NCBI GenBank assembly: GCA_040768445.1
Contig: JAXGMV010000001.1
Coordinates: 1,116,001 to 1,180,000 of the forward strand
DNA: 64,000 bases
Reading direction: 5' to 3'
From: JAXGMV01 sp040768445
Lineage (GTDB): Bacteria > Chloroflexota > Anaerolineae > Anaerolineales > Anaerolineaceae
Part shown: one piece after another, positions 50,653 to 59,554 of the stretch
Position numbering within the stretch: position 1 is the first letter of the stretch
How the letters are laid out: each line of letters begins with the position of its first letter
Notes under the pieces: model-generated
What the model was told of the DNA's origin: nothing
Databases searched by the model: none
Seen by the model: the letters and a program-made list of their open reading frames with translations, nothing else
Made by a program: the position numbers and the translations under genes

Positions 50653-50682
50653 GGAGAGGGTGCAAAGAACGCGACCCTCTCC
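50653..50682 (+). terminator. Terminator after tRNA-Ser
   Basis: GGAGAGGGT (50653-50661) and ACCCTCTCC (50674-50682) form a 9-bp stem with a 12-base loop, followed by TTTGTGTT. Its left arm is also complementary to the tRNA 3' end. Confidence 0.75.
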
Positions 50683-50906
50683 TTTGTGTTAATTACTCCT
50701 GTTGCGAGGGTGCTGTGCACAATACACCGACTGACTACTGATATTATCGTCTGCCGTTTTCATCTCTGTCCCACCAATTCTTACAAAGCGTTTCATCATA
50801 CCCAATGGATTAATATATTATTAGGACAATAACTCTCTGTCTCAACTTTCGTATCGTAAGCCCTCCGGAACAACAACTACAGCTAGTTCAACAAGGAGAA
50901 TAAATC

Positions 50907-51344
50907 ATGAAATGGATTACCCGTTCCCATGTCCATGTGGACCGCATTGCCTGCCCATGGCTGATCACACGCTTCATCGATAGTGAAGCTGAGTTTCTGT
51001 TTGTTCCAAAAAGTGAGATTGAGCGCGTAGTGGCAGAGACAGGCGCTATCCCCTTTGACGCACCCGGCGTTGAGCTGGGTCATCATGAAGGGCGCTGCTC
51101 GTTTGAATCGATCATCTTGAAATATGAGTTGAAAGAGCCCGGTCTGCTGCGCCTGGCGAAGATCGTTCACAGCGCAGATATGGCAGAGGATATCGATTTG
51201 GACCCAATTGCGCGCGGGTTGGAGGCTATCGCCACGGGTTACAGCCTGCGTTTCCCGGAGGATAGCGAAAACCTTGCGCGGCAATTCGAAGTTTACGACG
51301 CGTTGTATGCCTGGTGCCGGCTGGATGTTGCCAAAGGCGGATAA
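50907..51344 (+). CDS. ChrB C-terminal-domain protein (chromate-resistance-associated)
   Basis: The 145-residue protein opens KWITRSHVHVDRIACPWLI and contains ELGHHEGRCSFESIILKYEL, the features of the ChrB C-terminal domain. It lacks the N-terminal part of full-length ChrB regulators and no chrA transporter gene is adjacent. The name therefore indicates a family, not a proven chromate role. AAGGAG lies eight bases before ATG 50907. It converges on the small zinc protein gene at 51380. Confidence 0.8.
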   Translation: MKWITRSHVHVDRIACPWLITRFIDSEAEFLFVPKSEIERVVAETGAIPFDAPGVELGHHEGRCSFESIILKYELKEPGLLRLAKIVHSADMAEDIDLDPIARGLEAIATGYSLRFPEDSENLARQFEVYDALYAWCRLDVAKGG

Positions 51345-51379
51345 CGGCTGGGAGATGCCCATTCAGCCTGTCAGCTTTT

Positions 51380-51682
51380 TCAAGCTTGTGTATCCTTGAA
51401 TGACAGACCTGCTTCCAAGAGAGCTTGTCTCAACGTGGGGATCGAGCCAGGACCCATGCCGTGCAGCTTTAGTATTTCACGCTCCGAGTGCTTCGCCAAT
51501 TCTGACAGGGTTGTGATGCCATTAACCACCAGGGCGTTCCTTGCAGGAGTGCCTAATTTTGAGAGAAAGCCAGTTTCAGGCTTCTTTTCTGCTTCGCAAG
51601 TAGGGCAGGTTGGACAATCCGAACTCTTATAAAACTTATGGCCTTTGGGGCAAATCCTAAGCATCTTTTTTTCTGATGCCAT
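51380..51682 (-). CDS. Zinc-ribbon plus RNA polymerase alpha-CTD-like small protein
   Basis: The 100-residue protein starts with a Cys-rich element (ICPKGHKFYKSSDCPTCPTC, C11, C25, C28 and C31 with H15 in reach). It ends with a helix-hairpin-helix domain like the RNA polymerase alpha C-terminal domain (ITTLSELAKHSEREILKLHG, then MGPGSIPTLRQALLEAGL). Such domains contact DNA or RNA. A role as a small nucleic-acid-binding or transcription-associated factor is an inference. AAGGAG precedes the start. Confidence 0.7.
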   Translation of the reverse strand: MASEKKMLRICPKGHKFYKSSDCPTCPTCEAEKKPETGFLSKLGTPARNALVVNGITTLSELAKHSEREILKLHGMGPGSIPTLRQALLEAGLSFKDTQA

Positions 51683-52098
51683 CTTAGTTTCTCCTTCTCA
51701 GACCTAGTGCATACATTTTACTGGCGTTTCTTGTATAACCATCTGTTGGGTGCGCATATCATATCGCAGGTAGCATGTACAGAATGTGTGTTCTCCTGTG
51801 AGGACGGATCTATGCAAACATGGCTAAGGGTTTTTGTCTGCAATACAAGTGATGATCCATCTCATTCATCTGTGCCCATCTTCGACTGCATTCGCCATCG
51901 TGAACAGCCGCTTCATAAATGGGAACTCCCAGACAAACCTGAAAAATCCTCGCGCAAAATTGTTCCCAATCTTCTCCCTGGTGCTATACTCTTATTTAAG
52001 CTATTAAAAACTCCCATTATCCGATAATAATTTTATCCACAAGGGTTCCTGTTAGTGTTAACTAAATGTAGTTGAGGTTCAGTTGTGGGAGGTAAAAA
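51683..52098. other. Intergenic stretch, no supported gene
   Basis: These 416 bases hold an open frame (51707-52027) with no ribosome site and no recognisable protein character. I see no strong hairpin. GGGAGG at the right end is the ribosome site of the next gene. Confidence 0.5.
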
Positions 52099-55000
52099 AT
52101 GCCAGGGTACTGCCGTCGTTGTGGAGCACCATTATCGAGCAAAGCCCGGTTTTGTAAGAAATGCGGTTACCAGGTGACAGCGTCTGTTTCTGCGCCGCCG
52201 GTTAAACCGCAAGGCACACCAAGCCCCCGTGTAAATCAGCCAAAGCCACCAATCTCAACCCAAAATACACCAATGAACTCGCGCTCACCGGCCGGGAAAC
52301 CAGCCGGGTTCCCGATTATCCCCGTCCTGATTGGCGGGGGTCTGTTGAGTTTGGTTTGTATCGGGGTGATTGCTGCAGTCATCATTTTTCGCAATGGCAA
52401 ACCCGACACAGTCATTACCGGTCAAACTGATGTTGTGGTGACAGAGGCAGCCCCGCTGGATGCCAGCCTGGAGGAAGAGCCAGGTTACCAGCCCAAGCAG
52501 CCGGCACCAGGAGAGACCACCAGGGAAGCTGTTGACGGGGTGATTACAGCCGATTCATCAGGTGTGCAGTTGACTGATGGCACCCGGCTGGAGGTTAACA
52601 ACCGCACAACGCCGTTGAACATCACACTGGCACGCGAGAGCAACACGATCAGCCTGCCTGATAAGCCGGACTTGCAGCCAAGCGGCAGCATGCGGGTTGT
52701 GACATTCGATCATGCCTCTGTGGATGAGAGCTTTGTTGTAAATCTGACCATCCCGGCGGCTGAGTTGGGCGAACTCGACCTGGATACTGTGAATGCTGTC
52801 AGGGTGGGCAAATATGTCGTCAACGGGCAGGCGCAGCCCGATGATGTTGCTGTACTTTCGGTAACACGAGACAGCGCGGGCAACCTGGAGATCAGCGATG
52901 GCTTGATCCCAAGGATTGAGGACATGTCTGCGCTCGCAAGTGAACCGTCAGCACCGCATCTTGCCAACCTGGCAGCTCAGCGAGGCAGCAGCTCGGCGCA
53001 GTACGTGTTAATGACTTTCCAGGATCATCTGGAGTGGAGCTATGCACCGCGCCTGATCAGGATGGTTCCGGATGCTGCCAACGAATTTCGTCATCCGGCA
53101 GACCTGAAAAAAGACAAGGACTACCTTCAAAAGCCCGTTTGCAATGTCATAGTGCTGGTGCATGGCCACAATGAAGAAGAAAATGACGGTTCACGTTTGG
53201 CTGCTAGCGATATCCAACCGTGGGGTGTCAGCTATAAGCGGGATGTGTGGACAGCCTATTACCGTAACTTCCTTGAAAAGCGTTCTGAACAGGCCGGCTG
53301 CACGGCTTATTATGAGTTTGTGTACCCGACCTATTTCCCGGCATACACGCCGTTAGCAAGCGGTGTTGTTGAACCGCTGGGTACAACCCTTGCCAAGCTT
53401 ATGAAGGTGGGCGCACGAAATGACGGCTACCTGCTCAAGCGCATGATGGCGGAAAAAATTGATTTCAACCTGTACTTCGTGGCGCATTCGATGGGCGGGC
53501 TGGTTGTCAGGGAGGCTGTTCGCGACTTTGACCAAACCCTGTCGGACTCTTTTCAACAGCTGGTAACCTGGGGAACACCGCATCACGGCAGCCCGCTGGT
53601 GACGATGGGATACCTGTTCCGTAAGGGTTACCGCATCAATATGGGTCATATCAACCGTGCAAATTTTTTTGCAGGAGTTCCTCTCGAAGGAGAAATTCAG
53701 CTGCTGATGGGCAGCGCACTCACGCGCTGGATTCTCAATACAAAAGCACAAATTGATTCACCCGGGACACGCGACCTGCGCTGGGACAATTACCGCCCAT
53801 TACGGCTGGACGATATATTCAGCGATGATACCAAGGTGTTGATTATCAATGAACCGGATCTTAATGTCTATAACCTGCAGGATGGTACGTGGCTGTATAA
53901 CCGTAACCTCCTTATTTTTAATGACACTGACCCTTACAAGCTCCAGGATAAGTTCTCTTTTGTATATGGTGTTACCTTGAAAAAACTGCCTGATCAAGCA
54001 GCAGAGACTGCCATCGGGGCTACGTTGATTCCAATGTTAGTCAAAGATGGCACCGCACCGGTGCCTGAAGTGAATAACCAGCATCTCATGGGAGCCAGTG
54101 ACGGCGCTGTGCCGCTGATCAGCATGATTGGTGCCGGGTTGAGCAATTTCAGGTTCGATTACCTGGGGAACGTTGACCATGAGGAATACTTCCTTGGCGG
54201 CATGGATATCACAAGCAGTGTATTCACGCGCACCAATTACCGCCTTGACCTGGATAACAAACGTACCACCTGCCCTGAGCTGACATTACAAAGCCCAACG
54301 GATGTACGCGGCATTGCGGTGGATGCCAGCCTGGACATCAGTGCAGAATTCAAATTGGACCCCGCGCTTGATGACCAGCCGGGTAAGCGCATCAAGTCAG
54401 CCGAAGCGTTGTTTTACCTGAACGGCTCAAAGGATGAGCAGTACCTGGGCGACCTTGCTGTATCTGATGATGGGAAACTGGAAGGCGCTTACCCGATGCC
54501 CGACCTAGGGACAGGCAATCACCAGCTGATCGTGCGGGCTCACCTGCGGGATGGCTCGATCATTGAGTCGTCGCCCACCTCACGGGCGATCTACACCTAT
54601 GCAATTATCTCCATTTCGTCTGAGGATTGGGAATGCTCAATTGCGGGCATGGACAAAATAAAACACATGCCCTTTTATTATGCTCAAGGTTTAATTGAGG
54701 AATTTTCTGGAGATGGCTACTTCAAAGTAAAAGCTCGTTCGTTATATAAATACTACCAATATATGGGCACCTTTGATGTGGAGATAGATTCAATTTATGG
54801 CAGGGTTGCTCCCGATGGGCAATCAGTTTCGGTTGAATATGAAATGGCAAAAGACCAAAACATGGAATGTTCTTTGTCAAGGACAAGACTCAAAGGTTCG
54901 ATGATTAATATTCCCTTTGTGGGCCATTATGAGGATGAGGCTGCAGTTTACGACGTTTTTTCGATTCAAGGGACGACCAGCGAGGTGATGCCTTACCTGG

Positions 55001-55143
55001 GTTATTTAAGTGAGGAGACTTACGAAAATGATGATGGGGATTGCGAGCCATATACCGTAACACTGGATAGCCTGAGTTGTAAAGAGCCCTGGATAATCCA
55101 GGTGGAACTGTACAGCAAGTTTCCTGAAGAGTGGATTAAATAA
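52099..55143 (+). CDS. Zinc-ribbon, membrane-anchored lipase/PGAP1-like protein
   Basis: The 1014-residue protein starts with a zinc ribbon (C5-x2-C8, C19-x2-C22), then a Pro-rich linker and one membrane helix (about 74-98). A beta-rich region (about 140-310) and an alpha/beta-hydrolase domain follow, with VLVHGHNEEENDG near residue 352 and the nucleophile elbow VAHSMGGL near 461. TWGTPHHGSP is the lid region of lipases. The last 300 residues are beta-rich, Ig-like. The ribbon would stay inside and the hydrolase outside. It may cleave lipid or ester bonds at the surface; the substrate is unknown. Confidence 0.72.
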   Translation: MPGYCRRCGAPLSSKARFCKKCGYQVTASVSAPPVKPQGTPSPRVNQPKPPISTQNTPMNSRSPAGKPAGFPIIPVLIGGGLLSLVCIGVIAAVIIFRNGKPDTVITGQTDVVVTEAAPLDASLEEEPGYQPKQPAPGETTREAVDGVITADSSGVQLTDGTRLEVNNRTTPLNITLARESNTISLPDKPDLQPSGSMRVVTFDHASVDESFVVNLTIPAAELGELDLDTVNAVRVGKYVVNGQAQPDDVAVLSVTRDSAGNLEISDGLIPRIEDMSALASEPSAPHLANLAAQRGSSSAQYVLMTFQDHLEWSYAPRLIRMVPDAANEFRHPADLKKDKDYLQKPVCNVIVLVHGHNEEENDGSRLAASDIQPWGVSYKRDVWTAYYRNFLEKRSEQAGCTAYYEFVYPTYFPAYTPLASGVVEPLGTTLAKLMKVGARNDGYLLKRMMAEKIDFNLYFVAHSMGGLVVREAVRDFDQTLSDSFQQLVTWGTPHHGSPLVTMGYLFRKGYRINMGHINRANFFAGVPLEGEIQLLMGSALTRWILNTKAQIDSPGTRDLRWDNYRPLRLDDIFSDDTKVLIINEPDLNVYNLQDGTWLYNRNLLIFNDTDPYKLQDKFSFVYGVTLKKLPDQAAETAIGATLIPMLVKDGTAPVPEVNNQHLMGASDGAVPLISMIGAGLSNFRFDYLGNVDHEEYFLGGMDITSSVFTRTNYRLDLDNKRTTCPELTLQSPTDVRGIAVDASLDISAEFKLDPALDDQPGKRIKSAEALFYLNGSKDEQYLGDLAVSDDGKLEGAYPMPDLGTGNHQLIVRAHLRDGSIIESSPTSRAIYTYAIISISSEDWECSIAGMDKIKHMPFYYAQGLIEEFSGDGYFKVKARSLYKYYQYMGTFDVEIDSIYGRVAPDGQSVSVEYEMAKDQNMECSLSRTRLKGSMINIPFVGHYEDEAAVYDVFSIQGTTSEVMPYLGYLSEETYENDDGDCEPYTVTLDSLSCKEPWIIQVELYSKFPEEWIK

Positions 55144-55189
55144 TGAATTCAAATTTGAATTAAACGAGATGTTGAGTTAGGAGGAGGAC

Positions 55190-55930
55190 ATGCCAAACCC
55201 TGAAAGAAAGTACGCACTCATATCGCTAGTCGTCGCAGCTGCTGCCGGCATCCTGGTCTTCATGCCTGGCTGGCTGGGAGTTGACGGGATGGACGGCGGT
55301 TATGCCATCTCTTTTGTCGCTGCCTGGATTGCCATCAGCGGGTTGGTCATTGCCTGGTTCTTCTGGCGACGTGCTGCCCGGCTGGATGAACTGCTTAAAG
55401 GACAGGATCTGATTGCACACTGGACATACACCCCGGCTGAATGGCAGGCCTATGCCGGCACTGAACTGCGGCAGCAAACCAGGGAAAATACCGGGCTGCT
55501 GATCCTTATGGCAGTGATGTGCCTGGTGATGGGTGTCTTCTTCTGGGCGCTGGATCCTGAAGCCGGTTTCTTTGTCTTTCTGGCGATGGTTGCACTGATC
55601 ATCATCCTGGCGCTGGCGGCGTTTGGCATACCACACCTGACGCGTTTGCGCCGTGAACACGCACCGGGCGAAGCCTGGATCTCTGACAGGGCGGTGTATT
55701 TTGACGGCGTTTACTATCCTTTCAAATCCGGGCTGATGAGGCTGACGGGGGTTGAACTGGCTCAGGATGAAGACAGTACCATATCATGTCTGCACTTTCA
55801 CATTTATCATATTGCTTATGCCGGCATTCAGAGCCGTACACTGCGTGTGCCAGTGCCTATTGGATACAAAGAAGAGGCACAGACACTGCTTGAGCACTTT
55901 ACTTCAACCAGTAAAAAAAAGCAGCAATAA
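55190..55930 (+). CDS. Four-helix membrane protein, function unknown
   Basis: The 246-residue protein has two pairs of hydrophobic helices (about 8-28, 42-60 and 101-120, 124-146). A soluble part (GEAWISDRAVYFDGVYYPF...) follows that looks like a small PH-like beta domain. I do not recognise a family. GGAGGAGG lies five bases before ATG 55190. It follows the lipase-like gene by 46 bases and may be cotranscribed with it. Confidence 0.6.
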   Translation: MPNPERKYALISLVVAAAAGILVFMPGWLGVDGMDGGYAISFVAAWIAISGLVIAWFFWRRAARLDELLKGQDLIAHWTYTPAEWQAYAGTELRQQTRENTGLLILMAVMCLVMGVFFWALDPEAGFFVFLAMVALIIILALAAFGIPHLTRLRREHAPGEAWISDRAVYFDGVYYPFKSGLMRLTGVELAQDEDSTISCLHFHIYHIAYAGIQSRTLRVPVPIGYKEEAQTLLEHFTSTSKKKQQ

Positions 55931-56128
55931 CATGGAATTTATAAACAACCCGATTTCCAAATTATGAAAGATACCTTGTATAGAGGCATATAATAAATGA
56001 TGTAACCCCGGTAAAAATCACCAGCATTGATAGCATTCAGAAGAACATGGTTTTTAACTGTGGCTAGTATCTTGACTGTGGAAATAAGTCAACCTGGTGA
56101 GCCTGTGATAAATGGGAGGGATGAATCC

Positions 56129-56896
56129 ATGAGTGAAATACCTGTTGATACAGTCGATTACGGCAACTGGGTGCCAAAAAGGCTGGTGATTATTTCCGGT
56201 GTTATTGGCCTGGTCTTTGTGATTCTGGCATTATTTTTACCCTTGCTGTTTGTTTTAGCTGCCTTCTTTTTGCTATCTGCGGTTTATTTTGCCTATGCTT
56301 ATTACATGTTCTCTTTTTCCGGGACAGATATCATGGCAAAAGTGAGACAGCAGCTGATTGACCACCTGGCAGGATGGGATGGAACCGGTAAGGTGCTGGA
56401 TATTGGCTGCGGCAACGGTGCGCTGACGATAGAGATTGCAAAGAAATACCCGCAGGCGCATGTGATGGGCATCGATTACTGGGGAGAAGCGTGGGAATAC
56501 TCAAAAGGCGTTTGCGAGCGTAACGTCCAGATTGAAGGTGTGGCAGGATCAGTCACGTTTGAGCGAGCCAGCGCTTCCTCATTACCGTACGAAGATGGCG
56601 CATATGATGTCGTGGTCTCGAACCTGGTATTTCATGAGGTAAAAGACGTGAGAGATAAATCACTGTTGATAAAGGAAGCTTTACGGGTGGTTAAAGCAGG
56701 TGGCTGGTTTGTGTTCCAGGACTTGTTTTTGTGGAAGGCAGTATACGGTGATACCAATGCTTTGGTTGAGTCAATAAAGCATTGGGGTATCGATACTGTG
56801 GATCTCGAAGACACCAGCAAGTCAGATTTTATTCCATGGCTGTTAAAATTACCCTTCATGCTGGGCACGGTTGGCGTGCTTTACGGTAAGAAATGA
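56129..56896 (+). CDS. Membrane-anchored class I SAM methyltransferase
   Basis: The 255-residue protein has two adjacent membrane helices (about 19-40 and 42-62) and a methyltransferase domain with motif I VLDIGCGNGALTIEIAKKYP, motif II HVMGIDYWG, and YDVVVSNLVFHEV plus EALRVVKAGGWFVFQDLF. The substrate is unknown, perhaps a membrane lipid or quinone given the anchor. ATG 56129 is chosen over 56027 because GGGAGGG precedes it and the upstream part looks non-coding. Confidence 0.8.
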   Translation: MSEIPVDTVDYGNWVPKRLVIISGVIGLVFVILALFLPLLFVLAAFFLLSAVYFAYAYYMFSFSGTDIMAKVRQQLIDHLAGWDGTGKVLDIGCGNGALTIEIAKKYPQAHVMGIDYWGEAWEYSKGVCERNVQIEGVAGSVTFERASASSLPYEDGAYDVVVSNLVFHEVKDVRDKSLLIKEALRVVKAGGWFVFQDLFLWKAVYGDTNALVESIKHWGIDTVDLEDTSKSDFIPWLLKLPFMLGTVGVLYGKK

Positions 56897-57077
56897 GCAG
56901 ACGGCAGGAAGAATTAAAAACCTTCATGCCTATTAATACCTCACTTGGACATCCAGCTTTGCGGCATCTGAGGGTTTTTCTATTCACAAGATACATAGAA
57001 AAACAGCTAAAACCAGTATTGACTGGCACGGTATAATAAATTTACGACATCGTTTGTGACTATCGTAAAGGACTGTT

Positions 57078-58049
57078 ATGCCCGGCTCTCGATCAGTTAT
57101 CCATTTCCTAATCCTGCTGACTATTTTGGTTTGTGTGGCAGTTTTCCCGCAGCCTGTTGGCGCGCAATCTGAGACCGGTTATGACGTGATCGCCCAGGTC
57201 AACCAGCTGAGGGCTTCAAAGGGATTGGCGCCGTATACCATTGATCCATGGATTATGGACTACGCCCAACAGCACACCCAGTACCAGGCAGACATCCAGA
57301 CCAGTACCCATACACATTCAGACGGCTCTGTATCGCTGTCCGTCGGGCTGCAAGAGAACGTCGCTGGTGGGAGCTATGGTTTTGTGACCGCCGCCATTGT
57401 GGTGTATGAGATCTGGCAGGATTGGGGGCATCTCAATCCAATGATCGGTTACCAGAGCGGTGAGGCTGGTGCCGGCGTGGCTGTGGATACCAATAATACG
57501 GTATATTACACGCTCAACGTACGTCCCGGGCCTGAGGTGGGCAGCCCTTCGGCATCCACGACTGGCGCTGCAGCACAGCCAGTGGCTGCCGCCCTGCAGC
57601 AGCCAACTGCAGCTTTTGTCCCGTTGACCACTGCTGCACCGGCAGCGGACGGCTCGGTCACGCATGAGGTTGGCGAGGGGCAAACGATGTGGTCGATTGC
57701 GGTCTCATACGGCGTGACGATGACTGAGATCCAACAACTGAATGGTATGGCGGCGGATAACACCTCAGTCTATACCGGCCAAAAATTGATCATCTTCCCG
57801 GTGGGTTCTTTTCTTGAGCCAACCGCCACGACCATACCGGAGCCAACGGAGACCCCGACGCCTGACTCGGCAGCGCTCACTGCTTCAGCCCCCACGGCCA
57901 TTCCAACGGCAATTTTCACACCCACACCGCTGGAGGAAGAGTCATCACTCACCGGCGGGACTGCCGGAAGGGTGATGGCGTGGATTATTGCAGCAGCGGC
58001 TGGCATTCTGCTGCTGGCGCTGGTCCTTGTAACTCTTAGCCAGAGATAG
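57078..58049 (+). CDS. Secreted CAP-domain protein with LysM and C-terminal anchor
   Basis: The 323-residue protein has a signal peptide (about 1-29, cleaving after GAQ or VGA). A CAP/SCP domain (about 34-150; THTHSDGS, LQENVAGG, DWGHLNPMIGY) follows, then an Ala/Pro linker, a LysM repeat (about 195-243; GEGQTMWSIAVSYGVTMTEI), a Thr/Pro linker and one C-terminal membrane helix. LysM binds peptidoglycan, so the CAP domain is probably displayed at the wall. AAGGA precedes the start. Confidence 0.82.
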   Translation: MPGSRSVIHFLILLTILVCVAVFPQPVGAQSETGYDVIAQVNQLRASKGLAPYTIDPWIMDYAQQHTQYQADIQTSTHTHSDGSVSLSVGLQENVAGGSYGFVTAAIVVYEIWQDWGHLNPMIGYQSGEAGAGVAVDTNNTVYYTLNVRPGPEVGSPSASTTGAAAQPVAAALQQPTAAFVPLTTAAPAADGSVTHEVGEGQTMWSIAVSYGVTMTEIQQLNGMAADNTSVYTGQKLIIFPVGSFLEPTATTIPEPTETPTPDSAALTASAPTAIPTAIFTPTPLEEESSLTGGTAGRVMAWIIAAAAGILLLALVLVTLSQR

Positions 58050-58127
58050 TACCCTGCCGTGTTGCCCGGTCAACTGCCTATTCGATAAACCAGCTTTTAA
58101 TTCCAGTAATAATAATTTAGGTCAACC

Positions 58128-59444
58128 ATGGAAATACCATACCAGCTTGATGATGTACTTCAGGAAATCATGCGCCGCTGGGAAATCCCCGGGCTGGCAG
58201 TGGGGATTGTGAAGAGCGGCGAGATTGTCTACAGCGGCTGCTTTGGCGTTCAGTCTCAGCAAACAATGGCACCTGTGACGCATACCTCGATCTTCTGCAC
58301 TGCATCAGTCTCGAAGTGCTTCACTGCCTGTGCTGTGATGCAGCTGGTGGAAGCCGGCATTGTGACGCTGGATGAACCGCTGGTGGACTTCCTGCCGGAT
58401 CTCACGATGGCTGACAGCCGGGTTCGTGAGATCACCATCCGCCAGATGCTGTGCCACACCTCCGGCATCCCCGATTTGACCGAACATGAATATGACAGCC
58501 TGATGCTTCACCCCGAGACTGATGAGAATGCCCTTCAGCGATTTGTGAGTTCACTGTCGGTGCGCCGCCTGTCAGCCCCACCGGGTGAACGTTTTCTGTA
58601 CAGCAATATTGCCTATAATGTGCTGGGCTTCTTGATTGCATCTCTCTCTGGTATGACCTTTGAAGGTTATATGCAGGAGCATGTCCTGCGTCCAGCCGTT
58701 ATGTTTGAGAGCACCTTTTATTTTCCTGAGATTATAAAAAATAGGCTGGCAGTGCCGCACTTGCGTCTGCCGCTGATGACCGTCAACCCGCATTACCCTT
58801 ATCACCGCGCCGATGCACCATCCAGCTTCCTGCATGCCACGCTAAACGACATGTGCGCCTGGATCACCACCTCCCTCAAACAGGATGTGATCCTCTCTCC
58901 GGCGAGCTACGAGGTGATGTGGACGCCGGCAGTCTCACGCGGCTCACCGCTGTTTTATGAAGCATCCTCACCCGGCTGGACGCTGGGTCATTATGACGGC
59001 TGGAAAACGGTCAGCCACGGCGGCATGGGCTTTGGCTGGACGGATTTCCTGATAATGCTGCCGGAGCTGGACTGCGGTGCGGTGATCCTGTGCAATGAAG
59101 AATCCTTCGCCCGCAGCCGCACGCTCAAAGCGGTTGTGGATGCCATGCTTGGGCGTGAGCCGCAGGTCGGGACGGTCTCGTGGATGGTGCCTCTCAGCCG
59201 GGCGCTGGGAGAAGGCGGTATACCAGCTGCACGGAAATATGGGGAGGCACTGCTAGCAGGTGACCTGACAGGGTACGTGGTAGAGCCGGACGGGCTGCCA
59301 AACCTTGCCATTCAACTCTCGTCCGGCGGCAGGTATGACCTGGCGGAGGACGTACTGCGAATTAACCTGGATGCCTTTCCCGGGCATGCTGAGACGCTGG
59401 ATGCCCTTGCCAGGCTGGAGGCTGTGCGCCATCAGGCTAAATAG
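58128..59444 (+). CDS. Beta-lactamase-fold serine hydrolase (class C/esterase-like)
   Basis: The 438-residue protein has the S60-V-S-K63 motif, Y158-S-N and a late HGGMG box, the three active-site elements of class C beta-lactamases, DD-peptidases and EstB esterases. The last about 100 residues are an extra helical domain with TPR-like character. No signal peptide is visible, so it probably acts inside the cell as an esterase or peptidase; antibiotic resistance should not be assumed. Confidence 0.8.
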   Translation: MEIPYQLDDVLQEIMRRWEIPGLAVGIVKSGEIVYSGCFGVQSQQTMAPVTHTSIFCTASVSKCFTACAVMQLVEAGIVTLDEPLVDFLPDLTMADSRVREITIRQMLCHTSGIPDLTEHEYDSLMLHPETDENALQRFVSSLSVRRLSAPPGERFLYSNIAYNVLGFLIASLSGMTFEGYMQEHVLRPAVMFESTFYFPEIIKNRLAVPHLRLPLMTVNPHYPYHRADAPSSFLHATLNDMCAWITTSLKQDVILSPASYEVMWTPAVSRGSPLFYEASSPGWTLGHYDGWKTVSHGGMGFGWTDFLIMLPELDCGAVILCNEESFARSRTLKAVVDAMLGREPQVGTVSWMVPLSRALGEGGIPAARKYGEALLAGDLTGYVVEPDGLPNLAIQLSSGGRYDLAEDVLRINLDAFPGHAETLDALARLEAVRHQAK

Positions 59445-59493
59445 ATAAGGACAATCGTCACTATAAACTAAGTTCGAAAGAAACGCCGGCATT

Positions 59494-59502
59494 TGCTATA
59501 AT
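59494..59502 (+). promoter_or_regulatory. Extended -10 promoter of the ygeY-ygeW pair
   Basis: TGCTATAAT, about 50 bases before ATG 59555. A weak TTCGAA stands about 18 bases upstream of the -10. Confidence 0.5.
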
Positions 59503-59554
59503 CAGGCCACAACAAGGTAATGATTTCTCATGTAAGGAGAAGCAGCAGACAGCC

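Noticed and set aside
51707..52027. 106-codon open frame between the zinc protein and the lipase-like gene
   Set aside because: No ribosome site, no low-complexity or domain signal that looks like a protein, and unusual residue composition; treated as non-coding.
57019..57037. TTGACT and TATAAT before the CAP/LysM gene as a promoter
   Set aside because: The spacer is only seven bases, far too short for a -35/-10 pair; the TATAAT alone may still function.
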